DNA from: Flavobacteriaceae bacterium | GTDB lineage: Bacteria; Bacteroidota; Bacteroidia; Flavobacteriales; Flavobacteriaceae | NCBI GenBank assembly: GCA_016744415.1 | Contig: JADGEL010000004.1 | Location: forward strand, 248,001 to 312,000 | Length of the DNA stretch: 64,000 nucleotides | Direction of reading: 5' to 3' | Part shown: positions 8,893-16,934 of the stretch, piece by piece | Position numbering within the stretch: the stretch's first letter is position 1 | Layout of the letters: each line of letters starts with the position of its first letter | Translations under genes and position numbers: made by a program | Notes under the pieces: generated by a model | What the model was told of the DNA's origin: nothing | The model's database searches: none | What the model saw: only the letters and a program-made list of their open reading frames with translations

Positions 8893-9609
8893 TTATTGAA
8901 ACTCTTTTTCTAATTCTATTGCTTTTGGGAATAAAATATTGTTTTCTAAATGAATATGTTGATGTAGGTCTTGTTCAAATTCTTCTAACTTTTCAAAAAA
9001 AGCTTTAAACGTATTACAAGCATCACTGGGGGCCGTATATTGATTGCTCAATCTTGCAATAGTTTTAAATATTTCGCCAGAAAATTCATGTTCATTCTCC
9101 ATCATTTTGATTGGATTATGTACTGTAACAAATTCTGGGAAATTTGGTTTTACACCTTCCCTTTTTGCTTTAACCAATTGCTTTACATACGGAAACAAAA
9201 TTAACTCTTCTTTTTTCATATGTGTTGTTAGCTCTACATCAACTTCTTTAATCAACTCATTTATGGTGATTAATTCTTCATGATGATCTCCATGAACTAT
9301 CGCAACTTTATCTGCATATTCTAACAATAAAGAAATATTTTCTTCCACATAACTATGATGGATATTTACAATATGATCAACTAAAAAATCTAATTCCCAA
9401 GCACTATAATTAAACGCTTTTGACACATTACCTACTATCCTTAAATCATTCTCTAAAACTGAATAATTTACACCGCTTTCTTCACAAGCTTCATCTATTG
9501 ACACTCCACCACCACAACAAAAATCAATGCCATGTTTTTTTAACACATGAGCTGCTTTGATGTTTTCAGCAACTATTGATGCTACTGTTTTTCCTTTTGT
9601 AATATTCAT
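8893..9609 (-). CDS. ric: iron-sulfur cluster repair di-iron protein (RIC/ScdA/YtfE)
   Basis: Repairs iron-sulfur clusters damaged by nitric oxide or peroxide, using a non-heme di-iron centre. 238 residues. The N-terminal ScdA domain (DUF542) is about residues 1-60 and carries the Cys pair in HGIDFCCGGG. The hemerythrin-like four-helix part follows, with candidate iron ligands in HIVNIHHSYVEE, HGDHHEEL, HMKKEELILFPY, NEHEFSGE and HQHIHLENNILFPK. The ATG at 9609 gives the conserved start. The promoter shares a long block with nirK, which fits a response to NO made by that enzyme. The porin gene follows after 10 bases. Confidence 0.94.
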   Translation of the reverse strand: MNITKGKTVASIVAENIKAAHVLKKHGIDFCCGGGVSIDEACEESGVNYSVLENDLRIVGNVSKAFNYSAWELDFLVDHIVNIHHSYVEENISLLLEYADKVAIVHGDHHEELITINELIKEVDVELTTHMKKEELILFPYVKQLVKAKREGVKPNFPEFVTVHNPIKMMENEHEFSGEIFKTIARLSNQYTAPSDACNTFKAFFEKLEEFEQDLHQHIHLENNILFPKAIELEKEFQ

Positions 9610-9624
9610 TTTAAATTGTTTTTA

Positions 9625-9715
9625 TTTGTTAGCTCTATAACAAAATTAGTTTTAAGAGAATGGCAAAACAATGATATTAGTCAGTTTATTAAAATAAAAG
9701 ACTGATTAGTCTTTT
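9625..9715 (-). promoter_or_regulatory. ric-porin promoter with operator block shared with nirK
   Basis: In reading order for the reverse strand: a 20-base palindrome AAAAGACT-N4-AGTCTTTT at 9696-9715 (it also covers the stop codon of the upstream SCO gene), an Fnr-like box at 9671-9684 (core TGATATTAGTCA on the + strand), a -7 box TAATTTTG at 9641-9648, and an inverted repeat TTTGTTA-N6-TAACAAA at 9625-9644. Palindrome centre to -7 centre is 61 bases; Fnr-like box to -7 is 33. The same two elements sit 62 and 34 bases from the nirK -7 box. Confidence 0.65.
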
Positions 9716-10422
9716 TATTGTAAATTTAAAATGGTATTTATAGTTTCTTTATTATCTACTCCCAGTCCTTCTTGCTGATGCATTAATTCTCCGTCAGAAT
9801 TAAATACACTTATAATGTTTGAGTGCGAGAAGTCTAAAGGTGTTATCTCTTTATATTTAACTGCTAGTACATTTGCAAATTCTCTCACTCCACTAACTGA
9901 TCCTTGTAAAAAAGTCCATTGCTCACCATCCATTACATTTTCAATTGCAAACTCTTTTAATCGTTTGGGCGTATCTGTTTCTGGGTCAATACTCACCATT
10001 ATAAAATTGATGTCCGCAATATATTTATCAGGAATCTGAGCTTCAATATTTCGCATATCTGCAACCAAACGAGGGCAAGCAGCTTTACATGTAGTATAGA
10101 TCATCACCATTACCAAAGTTTTCCCTTTTAAATCTTTTAACTCGATAGATTTTCCTTCTTCAGTATTCCACTTAGTAGTTAAATTAAAAATGGATGTTTC
10201 GGATATTTGTTCAGGGTTATGGTTTGCTTTAACTTTTTCTACAACCGGTTTAATATCCATATTACAAACTGGACAACTTCCCACTTCATTATACACTTTA
10301 TCTCCTTCACATTGCATCGGACATTGGTAGGTTATTGCTTCTTCTTGCTTCTTATCTGTTTTTGTACAGCTAAAACCTACTATAGAAAGCAAAATGAGCA
10401 CTAGTATGTTTTTAAATTTCAT
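9715..10422 (-). CDS. SCO1/SenC-type lipoprotein with N-terminal metal-binding domain
   Basis: SCO proteins hand copper to, or reduce, copper centres in the periplasm. 235 residues. A lipoprotein signal (lipobox LLSIVGFSC) is followed by a heavy-metal-binding segment with MQCEGDKVYNEVGSCPVCNM split across Cys and Met residues at about 30-60, then the thioredoxin-like SCO domain. That domain has the copper-binding CxxxC in CKAACPR and the distal histidine in LDFSHSN. The frame can start at a TTG (10431), but ATG 10422 gives the better signal peptide and avoids overlap with the preceding gene. As the last gene after nirK and the nirV-like gene, it probably serves copper loading of NirK. Confidence 0.9.
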   Translation of the reverse strand: MKFKNILVLILLSIVGFSCTKTDKKQEEAITYQCPMQCEGDKVYNEVGSCPVCNMDIKPVVEKVKANHNPEQISETSIFNLTTKWNTEEGKSIELKDLKGKTLVMVMIYTTCKAACPRLVADMRNIEAQIPDKYIADINFIMVSIDPETDTPKRLKEFAIENVMDGEQWTFLQGSVSGVREFANVLAVKYKEITPLDFSHSNIISVFNSDGELMHQQEGLGVDNKETINTILNLQ

Positions 10423-10423
10423 T

Positions 10424-11194
10424 TTATTCAATTTTATCTTTTACACATCTAAATCCAAGATTTCTCATGGTATATTTTGCTTTTACACTACCTCTAATAG
10501 CATATCTCATAAAAGCGGCATAGTTCATTAAATCGGTTGCTCCAATTGCAGCACTACCACAAAATAAATCACTATCATTATCTACATCTTTACGAGACTC
10601 ACCAGAAACCAAAACAGAATTAAAATCTAATGTCCATTCCCAAACCAAACCGTGTAAATCATACACTCCCCAATAATTTTTAAAGGTTGATCCTATTTCA
10701 TTATTAAACGTCTTTGGTTTTTCATACCAACTTAAAATGTATTCATTGTAGGTTTTTAATTGACGTGCATCAGGTAAATTTTCATTTGCCATTGCAACAT
10801 ATTCCCATTCATCAATTGACGGCAATCTCTTGTCTTGACATTCGCAATAAGCTTTAGCGGCAAACCATGAAATATTTGAAATGGCAGCTAAAGGGGATTG
10901 ATTTTTTCCTATGGCTGTATCAGATATCCAATCAATTAAATAACTATCATCAGCAAATAATTTGATTACATTAGATCTTTGCCACTTAGGGTATTGAATA
11001 ACAAAATCTAGGTATTCTTGATTCGTAACTGGATAAACATCCATGTCAAAATCTTGAATTGTTACTTTTAAAGAATCACGACCATACAAAGGAATGTATG
11101 TACCACCTTTAATAGAAACCATGTTAGACTGACCATTTGTATTGATTACAAAACTCATCATCACCCAAATTGTCAGTCTAAAAATAGTTTTCAT
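10424..11194 (-). CDS. nirV: NirV-like SUMF1/formylglycine-generating-enzyme-fold protein
   Basis: 256 residues with a signal peptide (MKTIFRLTIWVMMSFVINTNG), then an FGE-sulfatase/SUMF1 domain: SIKGGTYIPLYG, MDVYPVTNQEYLDFV, ISWFAAKAYCECQDKRLPSIDEW, GLVWEWTLDF and a final MRNLGFRCVKD. Proteins of this family called NirV are often encoded beside nirK; their exact role is not established. Context between nirK and a SCO gene argues for that assignment rather than sulfatase maturation, since no sulfatase is nearby. Its start codon is the end of a 93-bp intergenic repeat (11192-11284) that separates it from nirK. Confidence 0.8.
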   Translation of the reverse strand: MKTIFRLTIWVMMSFVINTNGQSNMVSIKGGTYIPLYGRDSLKVTIQDFDMDVYPVTNQEYLDFVIQYPKWQRSNVIKLFADDSYLIDWISDTAIGKNQSPLAAISNISWFAAKAYCECQDKRLPSIDEWEYVAMANENLPDARQLKTYNEYILSWYEKPKTFNNEIGSTFKNYWGVYDLHGLVWEWTLDFNSVLVSGESRKDVDNDSDLFCGSAAIGATDLMNYAAFMRYAIRGSVKAKYTMRNLGFRCVKDKIE

Positions 11195-11284
11195 GTGTCT
11201 ATAATTATTGTTTTAAACGGTCACATGCTGTTCGTATTTAGTCATCCCTTCAAGGAATAAACTTTTTTACATGCTCGTTTCATC
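11192..11284 (-). repeat. intergenic start-codon element, copy 1 (nirK / nirV-like)
   Basis: Fills almost the whole space between nirK and the nirV-like gene. Read on the reverse strand: GATGAAACGAGCATGT, a variable core with a small hairpin (ATTCC-TTGAA-GGGAT), then CGAACAGCATGTGACCG, TTTAAAAC and TATAGACAC-ATG, where ATG is the gene's start codon. Copies at 42991-43082 and 49225-49319 have the same order and also end at start codons. Confidence 0.8.
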
Positions 11285-11293
11285 CAGTTATAA

Positions 11294-12745
11294 TTAATGT
11301 GAATTTTTAACTTCACTAACCATATTTGCAGTAACATTGGTTTTGTTATTGCCCCAAGAATTATAAACGTACGTTAATACATCAGCAACCTCATCATCTG
11401 TTAAAGTCTGCTTTGTCATAACACTATTATACTTTTCTCCGTTAACTGTAATCTCACCTGTTTTACCATGTATTACAGTTGCGATAGCTCTTTTAACATC
11501 GGCATTTAAATAATCAGATTTAGCTAATGGCGGGAAAGCACTTGCAATACCTTCACCATTTGCTTGATGACAAGCAAAACATGTTTTTGTGTAAATATTT
11601 TTTCCTGATGCTATTTTTTCTGATAATGATTTATTGGTATTTACTATCACTTTTTTAGAATCATCAGTAGGCATCTCTTGAATCGTTCCTCCTTCTGGGT
11701 GATAAATTCCTTCTTGTTTAACACCAGAATATAGTTTCTTGTCTTCTTCACCTTTCACTTTCAACATTCCTAAAGCCCCTTTATTAAAAGCTCTAAAGAT
11801 TGAGTGATCTACCAAAATAAATGTTCCAGGAACGTCCACTTTAAACTCAACAATTGCTGCTCCACCAGCTGGCACTAAAGTAGTTTGTACATTTTCATTA
11901 ATTGTAGATCCGCCTTCTACATGTACTTTGTCAAAAATTTCTCCGATAACATGAAATGATGACACTAAGTTTGGTCCACCATTACCAACATATAAGCGTA
12001 TTGTCTCTCCAACATTTGCTGTAATAGCATTATCGCCAGTTAAAGAACCAACTTTACCATTAAATACTACATAATCTGCATCTTCATCTACTGCTTTATT
12101 CATGTCAAATGGTTGTAAACCTGGAGATCCATTTTCTCCTTTAGTATAAAAATCACCTTGCATGATATAATATTCTTTATCAACTTTAGGTAAGCCTCCT
12201 TCTGGCTCAACTAAAATTAATCCATACATACCATTTGCAATATGCATCCCAACTGGTGCTGTTGCGCAATGATACACGTACAAACCAGGGTTTAAGGTTT
12301 TGAATGAAAATGTTTTCTCATGACCTGGTGCAACAAATGATGATGTTGCTCCACCACCTGGGCCTGTTACTGCATGTAAATCAATGTTGTGTGGTAATTT
12401 ATTATCTGGATGATTAGACAAAGTAAACTCTACTTCATCACCAACTCTTGTACGAATAAAACTTCCAGGAACCGAACCACCAAATGTCCAATAAATATAT
12501 GTTGTTCCATCTGTCATGGTCCCTTCTTGTTCAAGAATTTCCATATTGACAATTAACTTTTTTGCTGGACGATCTCCAACCGAAGCCGGCACAAATGGTG
12601 GCGAAGTTAATTCTGCTTCCATCGTACCTGATACCGCAATTTTTGAAGCATCAACAACTTTTTTTTCTTGATTAATAGAATTGCAACTAGACAAAATAAG
12701 CGATGCAAATACAAGACTAAAACTGATAAATTTAATTCTTTTCAT
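11294..12745 (-). CDS. nirK: copper-containing nitrite reductase fused to a cytochrome c domain
   Basis: Reduces nitrite to nitric oxide in the periplasm. 483 residues, about 100 longer than plain NirK because of a C-terminal c-type cytochrome. A lipoprotein signal ends at Cys21 (LILSSC). Two cupredoxin domains follow. Likely type 1 copper ligands are His119, Cys160, His168 and Met173; likely type 2 ligands are His124, His159 and His314, with Asp122 and His265 as catalytic residues. The heme motif is C389-F-A-C392-H393. The fusion should bring electrons straight to the type 1 site. It heads a unit with the nirV-like and SCO genes. The promoter carries two operators shared with ric. Confidence 0.95.
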   Translation of the reverse strand: MKRIKFISFSLVFASLILSSCNSINQEKKVVDASKIAVSGTMEAELTSPPFVPASVGDRPAKKLIVNMEILEQEGTMTDGTTYIYWTFGGSVPGSFIRTRVGDEVEFTLSNHPDNKLPHNIDLHAVTGPGGGATSSFVAPGHEKTFSFKTLNPGLYVYHCATAPVGMHIANGMYGLILVEPEGGLPKVDKEYYIMQGDFYTKGENGSPGLQPFDMNKAVDEDADYVVFNGKVGSLTGDNAITANVGETIRLYVGNGGPNLVSSFHVIGEIFDKVHVEGGSTINENVQTTLVPAGGAAIVEFKVDVPGTFILVDHSIFRAFNKGALGMLKVKGEEDKKLYSGVKQEGIYHPEGGTIQEMPTDDSKKVIVNTNKSLSEKIASGKNIYTKTCFACHQANGEGIASAFPPLAKSDYLNADVKRAIATVIHGKTGEITVNGEKYNSVMTKQTLTDDEVADVLTYVYNSWGNNKTNVTANMVSEVKNSH

Positions 12746-12808
12746 TGTAGTTAATATTTAGTTAGATTATTAATTTGACGATTATTAAAATCTTCATCAT
12801 AAAATTAA

Positions 12809-12903
12809 TGTAACAAAAGTTACACAGCAAAAATATATGTTAAAAAGACTTCATAACATGATAAATATCAGTTTTTAAAAATAAAAGACTAATTAATCTT
12901 TTT
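12809..12903 (-). promoter_or_regulatory. nirK promoter with two conserved operators and a start-site palindrome
   Basis: In reading order: palindrome AAAAGACT-AATT-AATCTTTT at 12884-12903; Fnr/Crp-like box ATGATAAATATCAG at 12859-12872, centred 34 bases from the -7 centre (about -41, the usual class II activator position); -7 box TATTTTTG at 12828-12835; and a perfect inverted repeat TGTAAC-AAAA-GTTACA at 12809-12824 just past the -7 box, where a repressor would cover the start of transcription. The leader to the ATG is about 75 bases. The remaining bases to the tRNA terminator show nothing else. Confidence 0.65.
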
Positions 12904-12917
12904 ATTAAATTTACTTC

Positions 12918-12950
12918 ATAAAAAAACCGTTTGAAATTTCAAACGGTTTC
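12918..12950 (-). terminator. intrinsic terminator of tRNA-Lys
   Basis: A perfect 26-base palindrome, AAACCGTTTGAAA plus its complement, occupies 12924-12949. On the reverse strand a run of T follows. It begins 8 bases past the tRNA 3' end, as expected for a single tRNA unit. Confidence 0.85.
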
Positions 12951-12956
12951 CATATG

Positions 12957-13029
12957 TGACTTGGCTGGGGCTCGAACCCAGGACCACCTCCTTAAAAGGG
13001 AGGTGCTCTACCAACTGAGCTACCAAGTC
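12957..13029 (-). tRNA. tRNA-Lys (anticodon TTT)
   Basis: A 73-base cloverleaf on the reverse strand. The acceptor stem is GACTTGG paired with CCAAGTC, with discriminator A at 12957. The D arm contains AGCTCAGTTGGTAGAGC. The anticodon stem CCTCC/GGAGG encloses the loop CTTTTAA, giving anticodon TTT for lysine. The T arm holds GGTTCGAGCCC. CCA is not encoded. It has its own promoter and terminator. Confidence 0.97.
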
Positions 13030-13050
13030 TTCACTTTTTCTTAGCGGGTG

Positions 13051-13080
13051 CAAATATAAGTACTTGTTTTAAAAAAACAA
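13051..13080 (-). promoter_or_regulatory. promoter of tRNA-Lys
   Basis: Reverse-strand TTG (13078-13080), 19 bases, then TATATTTG (13051-13058): a complete Bacteroidota -33/-7 promoter. Transcription would start some 15 bases before the tRNA. The -33 part lies in a small hairpin (CTTG...CAAG) that may also end the upstream ABC transporter transcript. Confidence 0.75.
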
Positions 13081-13087
13081 GGGCTTT

Positions 13088-13858
13088 TTATAATTTACTT
13101 TCCTTTAAATAAATTTCTCTAACTTTTTTAAATAAATTAGAAGAATAAACAAAGTTAACAATGGCCTCATTATCTGTTACAACCATCTCTTTATTGGTAC
13201 CCTCCCACTCTTTAAGACCATCTTTTAAGAACACAATTTTTTCACCAATTTCCATTACCGAATTCATATCATGAGAGTTTATGATGGTAATCATTTCATA
13301 TTCTTTGGTAATTTCTTGTATAAGATTATCAATAACAGTTGCAGTATGTGGATCTAATCCTGAGTTGGGTTCGTCGCAAAATAAATATTTTGGATTCATT
13401 ACAATTGCTCTTGCAATAGCTACACGCTTTTTCATCCCACCAGAAAGTTCAGCTGGGAATTTTTGATTTGCTCCTGTAAGATTTACTCTATCCAACACTT
13501 CATTTACACGAAGTAACATTTCAGTATGCGATTGCTGGGTGAACATTTTAAGTGGAAACATTACATTATCTTGAACAGAAAGAAAATCATACAAAGCTGA
13601 TCCTTGAAAAACCATCCCAATTTCTGTTCTTAATTGACGTTTCTCATCTATTGATAAGTCAGAATAAATTCTTCCATCAAAAGAAATAGTTCCTTTATCA
13701 TGTTCATGCAATCCTAATAAACATTTTAAAAAAACTGTTTTACCTGATCCACTTTGTCCAATAATTAGGTTTGTTTTCCCTTTTTCGAAAGTTGTTGTAA
13801 TTCCTTTTAAAATATGTGCTTCACCAAAACTCTTATGTAAATTTGTAACTTCTATCAT
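13088..13858 (-). CDS. ABC transporter ATP-binding protein, MlaF type
   Basis: 256 residues. ATPase of a lipid-transport ABC system at the inner membrane. Walker A is GQSGSGKT, the signature is LSGGMKKR, and Walker B is YLFCDEPNSGLDP; the H-loop histidine is in NSHDMNS. The ATG at 13858 shares one base with the stop of the permease gene, so translation is coupled. An upstream in-frame start (13918) would overlap the permease by 60 bases and is not favoured. Similarity to MlaF is judged from the partner gene and motif spacing; the periplasmic MCE partner is not in the window. Confidence 0.88.
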   Translation of the reverse strand: MIEVTNLHKSFGEAHILKGITTTFEKGKTNLIIGQSGSGKTVFLKCLLGLHEHDKGTISFDGRIYSDLSIDEKRQLRTEIGMVFQGSALYDFLSVQDNVMFPLKMFTQQSHTEMLLRVNEVLDRVNLTGANQKFPAELSGGMKKRVAIARAIVMNPKYLFCDEPNSGLDPHTATVIDNLIQEITKEYEMITIINSHDMNSVMEIGEKIVFLKDGLKEWEGTNKEMVVTDNEAIVNFVYSSNLFKKVREIYLKESKL

Positions 13859-14598
13859 TATCCTAAGAGCATTTGAGTTAAGAAATAGTTTAAGGTGATA
13901 ATTGCAACACTTGTCCAAACAACTGCTTGTGTACTTGCCCTACCAACTTCTAACGAGCCTCCTTTAACATAATATCCATGGTATGCAGGAATCGTTGCAA
14001 TTAAAAAAGCAAACGCCACTATTTTTATCAAAGCATATTGTATAAAGAAGGGATCAAACTCTAGTCTAATTCCGTCAATATAATCTACTGAATAAAATAA
14101 ACCTGTTAAAACACCTGCTGCCCATCCTCCAAAAATTCCGAGGAACATGGCAATCATTCCTAACAAAGGATAAAAGAGTACTGTTGCAATAATTTTAGGC
14201 AATACCAAATAATTTAACGAGTTAACACCCATCACTTCTAAGGCATCAATTTGTTCAGTTACACGCATTGTACCTATACTTGAAGCAATATACGAACCCA
14301 CTTTACCTGCTAAAATAACAGAGGTAAAGGTTGGTCCAAACTCTAAAATCATAGAACGCTTGGTAGCAAAGCCAATTAGATATTTTGGTATAAAAGGACT
14401 ATCGACACTCAAAGCTGTTTGTATAGCTACAACACCTCCAATAAAAAAGGAAATAAACATGATAATTCCGAGTGATTTTAATCCTAAATCTTCAATTTCT
14501 CTAAACAACACTTCCCAAAATATTTTTCCTTTCTGAGGTCTTTTAAAGACCTGTTTCAACATCAAAAAATATTTCCCAATATGTTCTAGGTAATTCAT
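13858..14598 (-). CDS. MlaE-family ABC transporter permease
   Basis: 246 residues, about five or six membrane segments. The MlaE family moves phospholipids or other lipids between the inner and outer membranes. Diagnostic stretches are FFIGGVVAIQTAL, EFGPTFTSVILAGKVGS, GTMRVTEQIDALEVMG and GIFGGWAAGVLTG. The ATG at 14598 (MNYLEHIGKYF) is preferred; another lies three codons upstream (14607). It is the first gene of a two-gene unit with the ATPase and diverges from the pafA-like gene. Confidence 0.88.
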   Translation of the reverse strand: MNYLEHIGKYFLMLKQVFKRPQKGKIFWEVLFREIEDLGLKSLGIIMFISFFIGGVVAIQTALSVDSPFIPKYLIGFATKRSMILEFGPTFTSVILAGKVGSYIASSIGTMRVTEQIDALEVMGVNSLNYLVLPKIIATVLFYPLLGMIAMFLGIFGGWAAGVLTGLFYSVDYIDGIRLEFDPFFIQYALIKIVAFAFLIATIPAYHGYYVKGGSLEVGRASTQAVVWTSVAIITLNYFLTQMLLG

Positions 14599-14663
14599 CC
14601 AAATCATTTTTGCTAAAATATTAAATTAAAACAATGTAAAAAACCTATCAGCCCATAAAATCA

Positions 14664-14671
14664 TATATTTG
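14664..14671 (+). promoter_or_regulatory. -7 promoter element of the pafA-like gene
   Basis: TATATTTG, a perfect TAnnTTTG, 23 bases before the ATG. No TTG at the expected -33 distance. Confidence 0.5.
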
Positions 14672-14694
14672 CTTATTAAATAATAACAGCCCAA

Positions 14695-16356
14695 ATGAAA
14701 AATTATTTCTTCCCTCTGCTCTTTGCAATTCTAATTTCAAGTTGTAAAAGTGATACAATTACAAACTCATCAAACATAAAAAATACTAAACCAAAATTAG
14801 TTGTTGGTATTGTAGTTGACCAAATGCGATATGACTATTTAACTCGTTTTGAAGATCGTTTTGGTGAAGGTGGATTTAACCGAATCATAAAAAACGGATA
14901 CAATCTTAAAAATACCCATTTAAATTACACTCCATCAAAAACAGCAGTAGGTCATGCTTCTATTTATACAGGAACGACTCCAAGAAACCACGGAATTATG
15001 GGCAATGACTGGTATGATAAATACAAGCAAAAAAGTGTAAGTAGTGTTGATGATGAAAATTTTGAAACTGTTGGAATTGATTCTGATCAAGGACAAGGAT
15101 CACCAAATAAATTAATGACAACCACCATAGGAGATCAATTGCATTTAGCCCAAAACATGAATGGGAAAGTAATTGGAATTGGCTTTAAAGGCCGTGGGTC
15201 TATTTTACCAGTAGGTCATAGTGCCAATGCTGCTTATTGGTTTGTGAAAGGAAATTATGGAAAATGGATTACAAGCACCTACTATATGGATGAATTACCA
15301 TCATGGGTTTCAGAATTTAATGATGCCGGAATCGCAGCAGATTATTTAAACTCTACATGGGATACATATTATAATATTGAAACGTATACCGCTAGCGGTG
15401 AAGATGACAATGAATTTGAACAACTATTTGAAGGGAGAGAAAAACCTGTTTTTCCATACAATCTTGAAGAATTAAAAGACAAAAATAGATTTTTTGATTT
15501 ACTTTTAGACAGTCCTCAAGGTAATAGTTTAACTACCGATTTTGCGATGAAAGCAATTGAATCCGAGCAATTAGGCAAAAGTGAAACTATGGATTTTCTA
15601 GCAATTAGCTATTCTTCTACAGACGGAATTGGACATCAATTTGGCCCTAACTCTGTTGAGATTGAAGATACTTATATAAGAATGGATTTGGAATTAGAGC
15701 GTCTTTTAAATTTCTTAGATAACCAAGTTGGTAAAGATAATTACACGCTGTTTTTATCTGCAGATCATGGAGTTTCTCACATTCCTTATAATCTTGAAAA
15801 ATTAAGATTTCCTGCAGGATATAGACCTAGAAAAGAACTTTTAAAATATGTTGAAAATATTGTACAAGAGCATTATGGAAATGCAAAATTGATTGAACGC
15901 ATTGAAAACAACAATATCTTTATCAATGAAAAACAACTTAAAAAATCTAACTTAAAAAGAGAGGATGTTGCAGAAACAATTGCTACTGAATTGGTGAAAA
16001 ATAAAACAATACATAAGACAGCAACACACAAAACCTTGTCAACTAAAGAATTCACTGAAGGGATGATGGCAATGATGCAACGAGGGTTTAATCAAAAGAT
16101 ATCTGGTGATGTACTCTATTTACATATACCTTCTATGTTAGGTAGTTGGAACCAAGACAATGGTGGTACTAACCATGGTTCTGGTTATAATTATGACAAC
16201 CATGTGCCGCTACTGTTTTATGGATCGGGTATTAAAATTGGTAGCTCTAACCACTATTATTCTATTACAGATATAGCCTCTACTATTTGCACCTTGATGG
16301 AAATTGAATTCCCCAATGGAAATACGGGCAATGTGATTGAAGAAGTATTAAAATAA
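14695..16356 (+). CDS. pafA: PafA-type alkaline phosphatase, lipoprotein
   Basis: Releases phosphate from monoesters outside the cytoplasm. 553 residues with a lipoprotein signal (LLFAILISSC, Cys17). The alkaline phosphatase superfamily core includes VVGIVVDQMRYDYL with a metal-binding Asp42, the nucleophile Thr83 in TPSKTAVGHASIYTG, and Asn104 exactly 21 residues later, as in PafA of Elizabethkingia. Further metal ligands lie in SSTDGIGHQFGP, SADHGVSHIP and NHGSGYNYDNHVP. The enzyme is the phosphate-irrepressible type common in Bacteroidota. A decayed copy of its last 30 or so codons lies about 400 bases downstream (16764-16859). Confidence 0.92.
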   Translation: MKNYFFPLLFAILISSCKSDTITNSSNIKNTKPKLVVGIVVDQMRYDYLTRFEDRFGEGGFNRIIKNGYNLKNTHLNYTPSKTAVGHASIYTGTTPRNHGIMGNDWYDKYKQKSVSSVDDENFETVGIDSDQGQGSPNKLMTTTIGDQLHLAQNMNGKVIGIGFKGRGSILPVGHSANAAYWFVKGNYGKWITSTYYMDELPSWVSEFNDAGIAADYLNSTWDTYYNIETYTASGEDDNEFEQLFEGREKPVFPYNLEELKDKNRFFDLLLDSPQGNSLTTDFAMKAIESEQLGKSETMDFLAISYSSTDGIGHQFGPNSVEIEDTYIRMDLELERLLNFLDNQVGKDNYTLFLSADHGVSHIPYNLEKLRFPAGYRPRKELLKYVENIVQEHYGNAKLIERIENNNIFINEKQLKKSNLKREDVAETIATELVKNKTIHKTATHKTLSTKEFTEGMMAMMQRGFNQKISGDVLYLHIPSMLGSWNQDNGGTNHGSGYNYDNHVPLLFYGSGIKIGSSNHYYSITDIASTICTLMEIEFPNGNTGNVIEEVLK

Positions 16357-16367
16357 AATTATAGCAA

Positions 16368-16745
16368 TTGAATAAGAAAGCAATTTTACAGCCCAACAGC
16401 GAGTTTGAACGAAAGCAAGAATTAAATAAATACCTGCTGAAAGAAATTTCTGAAGAAGAAAAACAAATACTAAGACAATGTACAGCCGAAGATTTTGAAT
16501 CTATTGGGATAATTGGTTGTATTTTAAAAGAGGACTCACTAGAAAACAAAGCGCGGATTTTAATTGCTTCAAAAGATAGATATCATGAATCGCTTTCTGA
16601 TATTGCATTAGATTTATTAAAGTATATTGATATTGAAGAATTGATTGACAGCATATGTCATCGGTTTTTAGTAGAACAAGAAACACTCACACCCATCGAA
16701 GATAAGATTTATTATATTTTAATGGGAATACTAAGTGCTGAATAA
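16368..16745 (+). CDS. unrecognised small protein after pafA
   Basis: 125 residues, TTG start 11 bases after the pafA-like stop, so probably cotranscribed. I do not recognise a family. It is acidic and predicted mostly helical; LLKYIDIEELIDSICHRFL and EDKIYYILMGILSAE look like amphipathic helices, perhaps a short helical-repeat fold. No signal peptide or membrane segment, so cytoplasmic. No ATG is available near the start. Confidence 0.5.
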   Translation: MNKKAILQPNSEFERKQELNKYLLKEISEEEKQILRQCTAEDFESIGIIGCILKEDSLENKARILIASKDRYHESLSDIALDLLKYIDIEELIDSICHRFLVEQETLTPIEDKIYYILMGILSAE

Positions 16746-16763
16746 AAAATTCTGACCTTAATA

Positions 16764-16859
16764 CCTGATTTAAAGATTATTGCTACTACAATTTGTAAAC
16801 TGATAGGAATTAAATTCCTTAATGGAAATTGGATGTTATGATTGAGGAAGTGTTAGCCT
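16764..16859 (+). pseudogene. relic of the 3' end of a pafA-like gene
   Basis: Translates in one frame as IIATTICKLIGIKFLNGN, then after a frameshift VMIEEVLA. The intact neighbour ends DIASTICTLMEIEFPNGN and NVIEEVLK. Order and spacing agree, so this is the tail of a second pafA-like gene or a decayed duplication. Nothing of the rest of that gene is visible. Confidence 0.7.
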
Positions 16860-16934
16860 AGACAGTTGTCTGTTCGAGGACAGTAAATAACTAATATAGA
16901 TTCAAAGATTTCATTCAAATTATGAATTAACAAT

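Noticed and set aside
12924-12949. Long perfect palindrome considered as an operator for nirK
   Set aside because: It directly follows the tRNA-Lys gene and has a T run on that strand, so a terminator is the simpler reading.
13859-13918. Upstream start for the MlaF-type ATPase
   Set aside because: It would overlap the permease gene by 60 bases; ATG 13858 overlaps the stop by one base, the usual coupling, and matches family N-termini.
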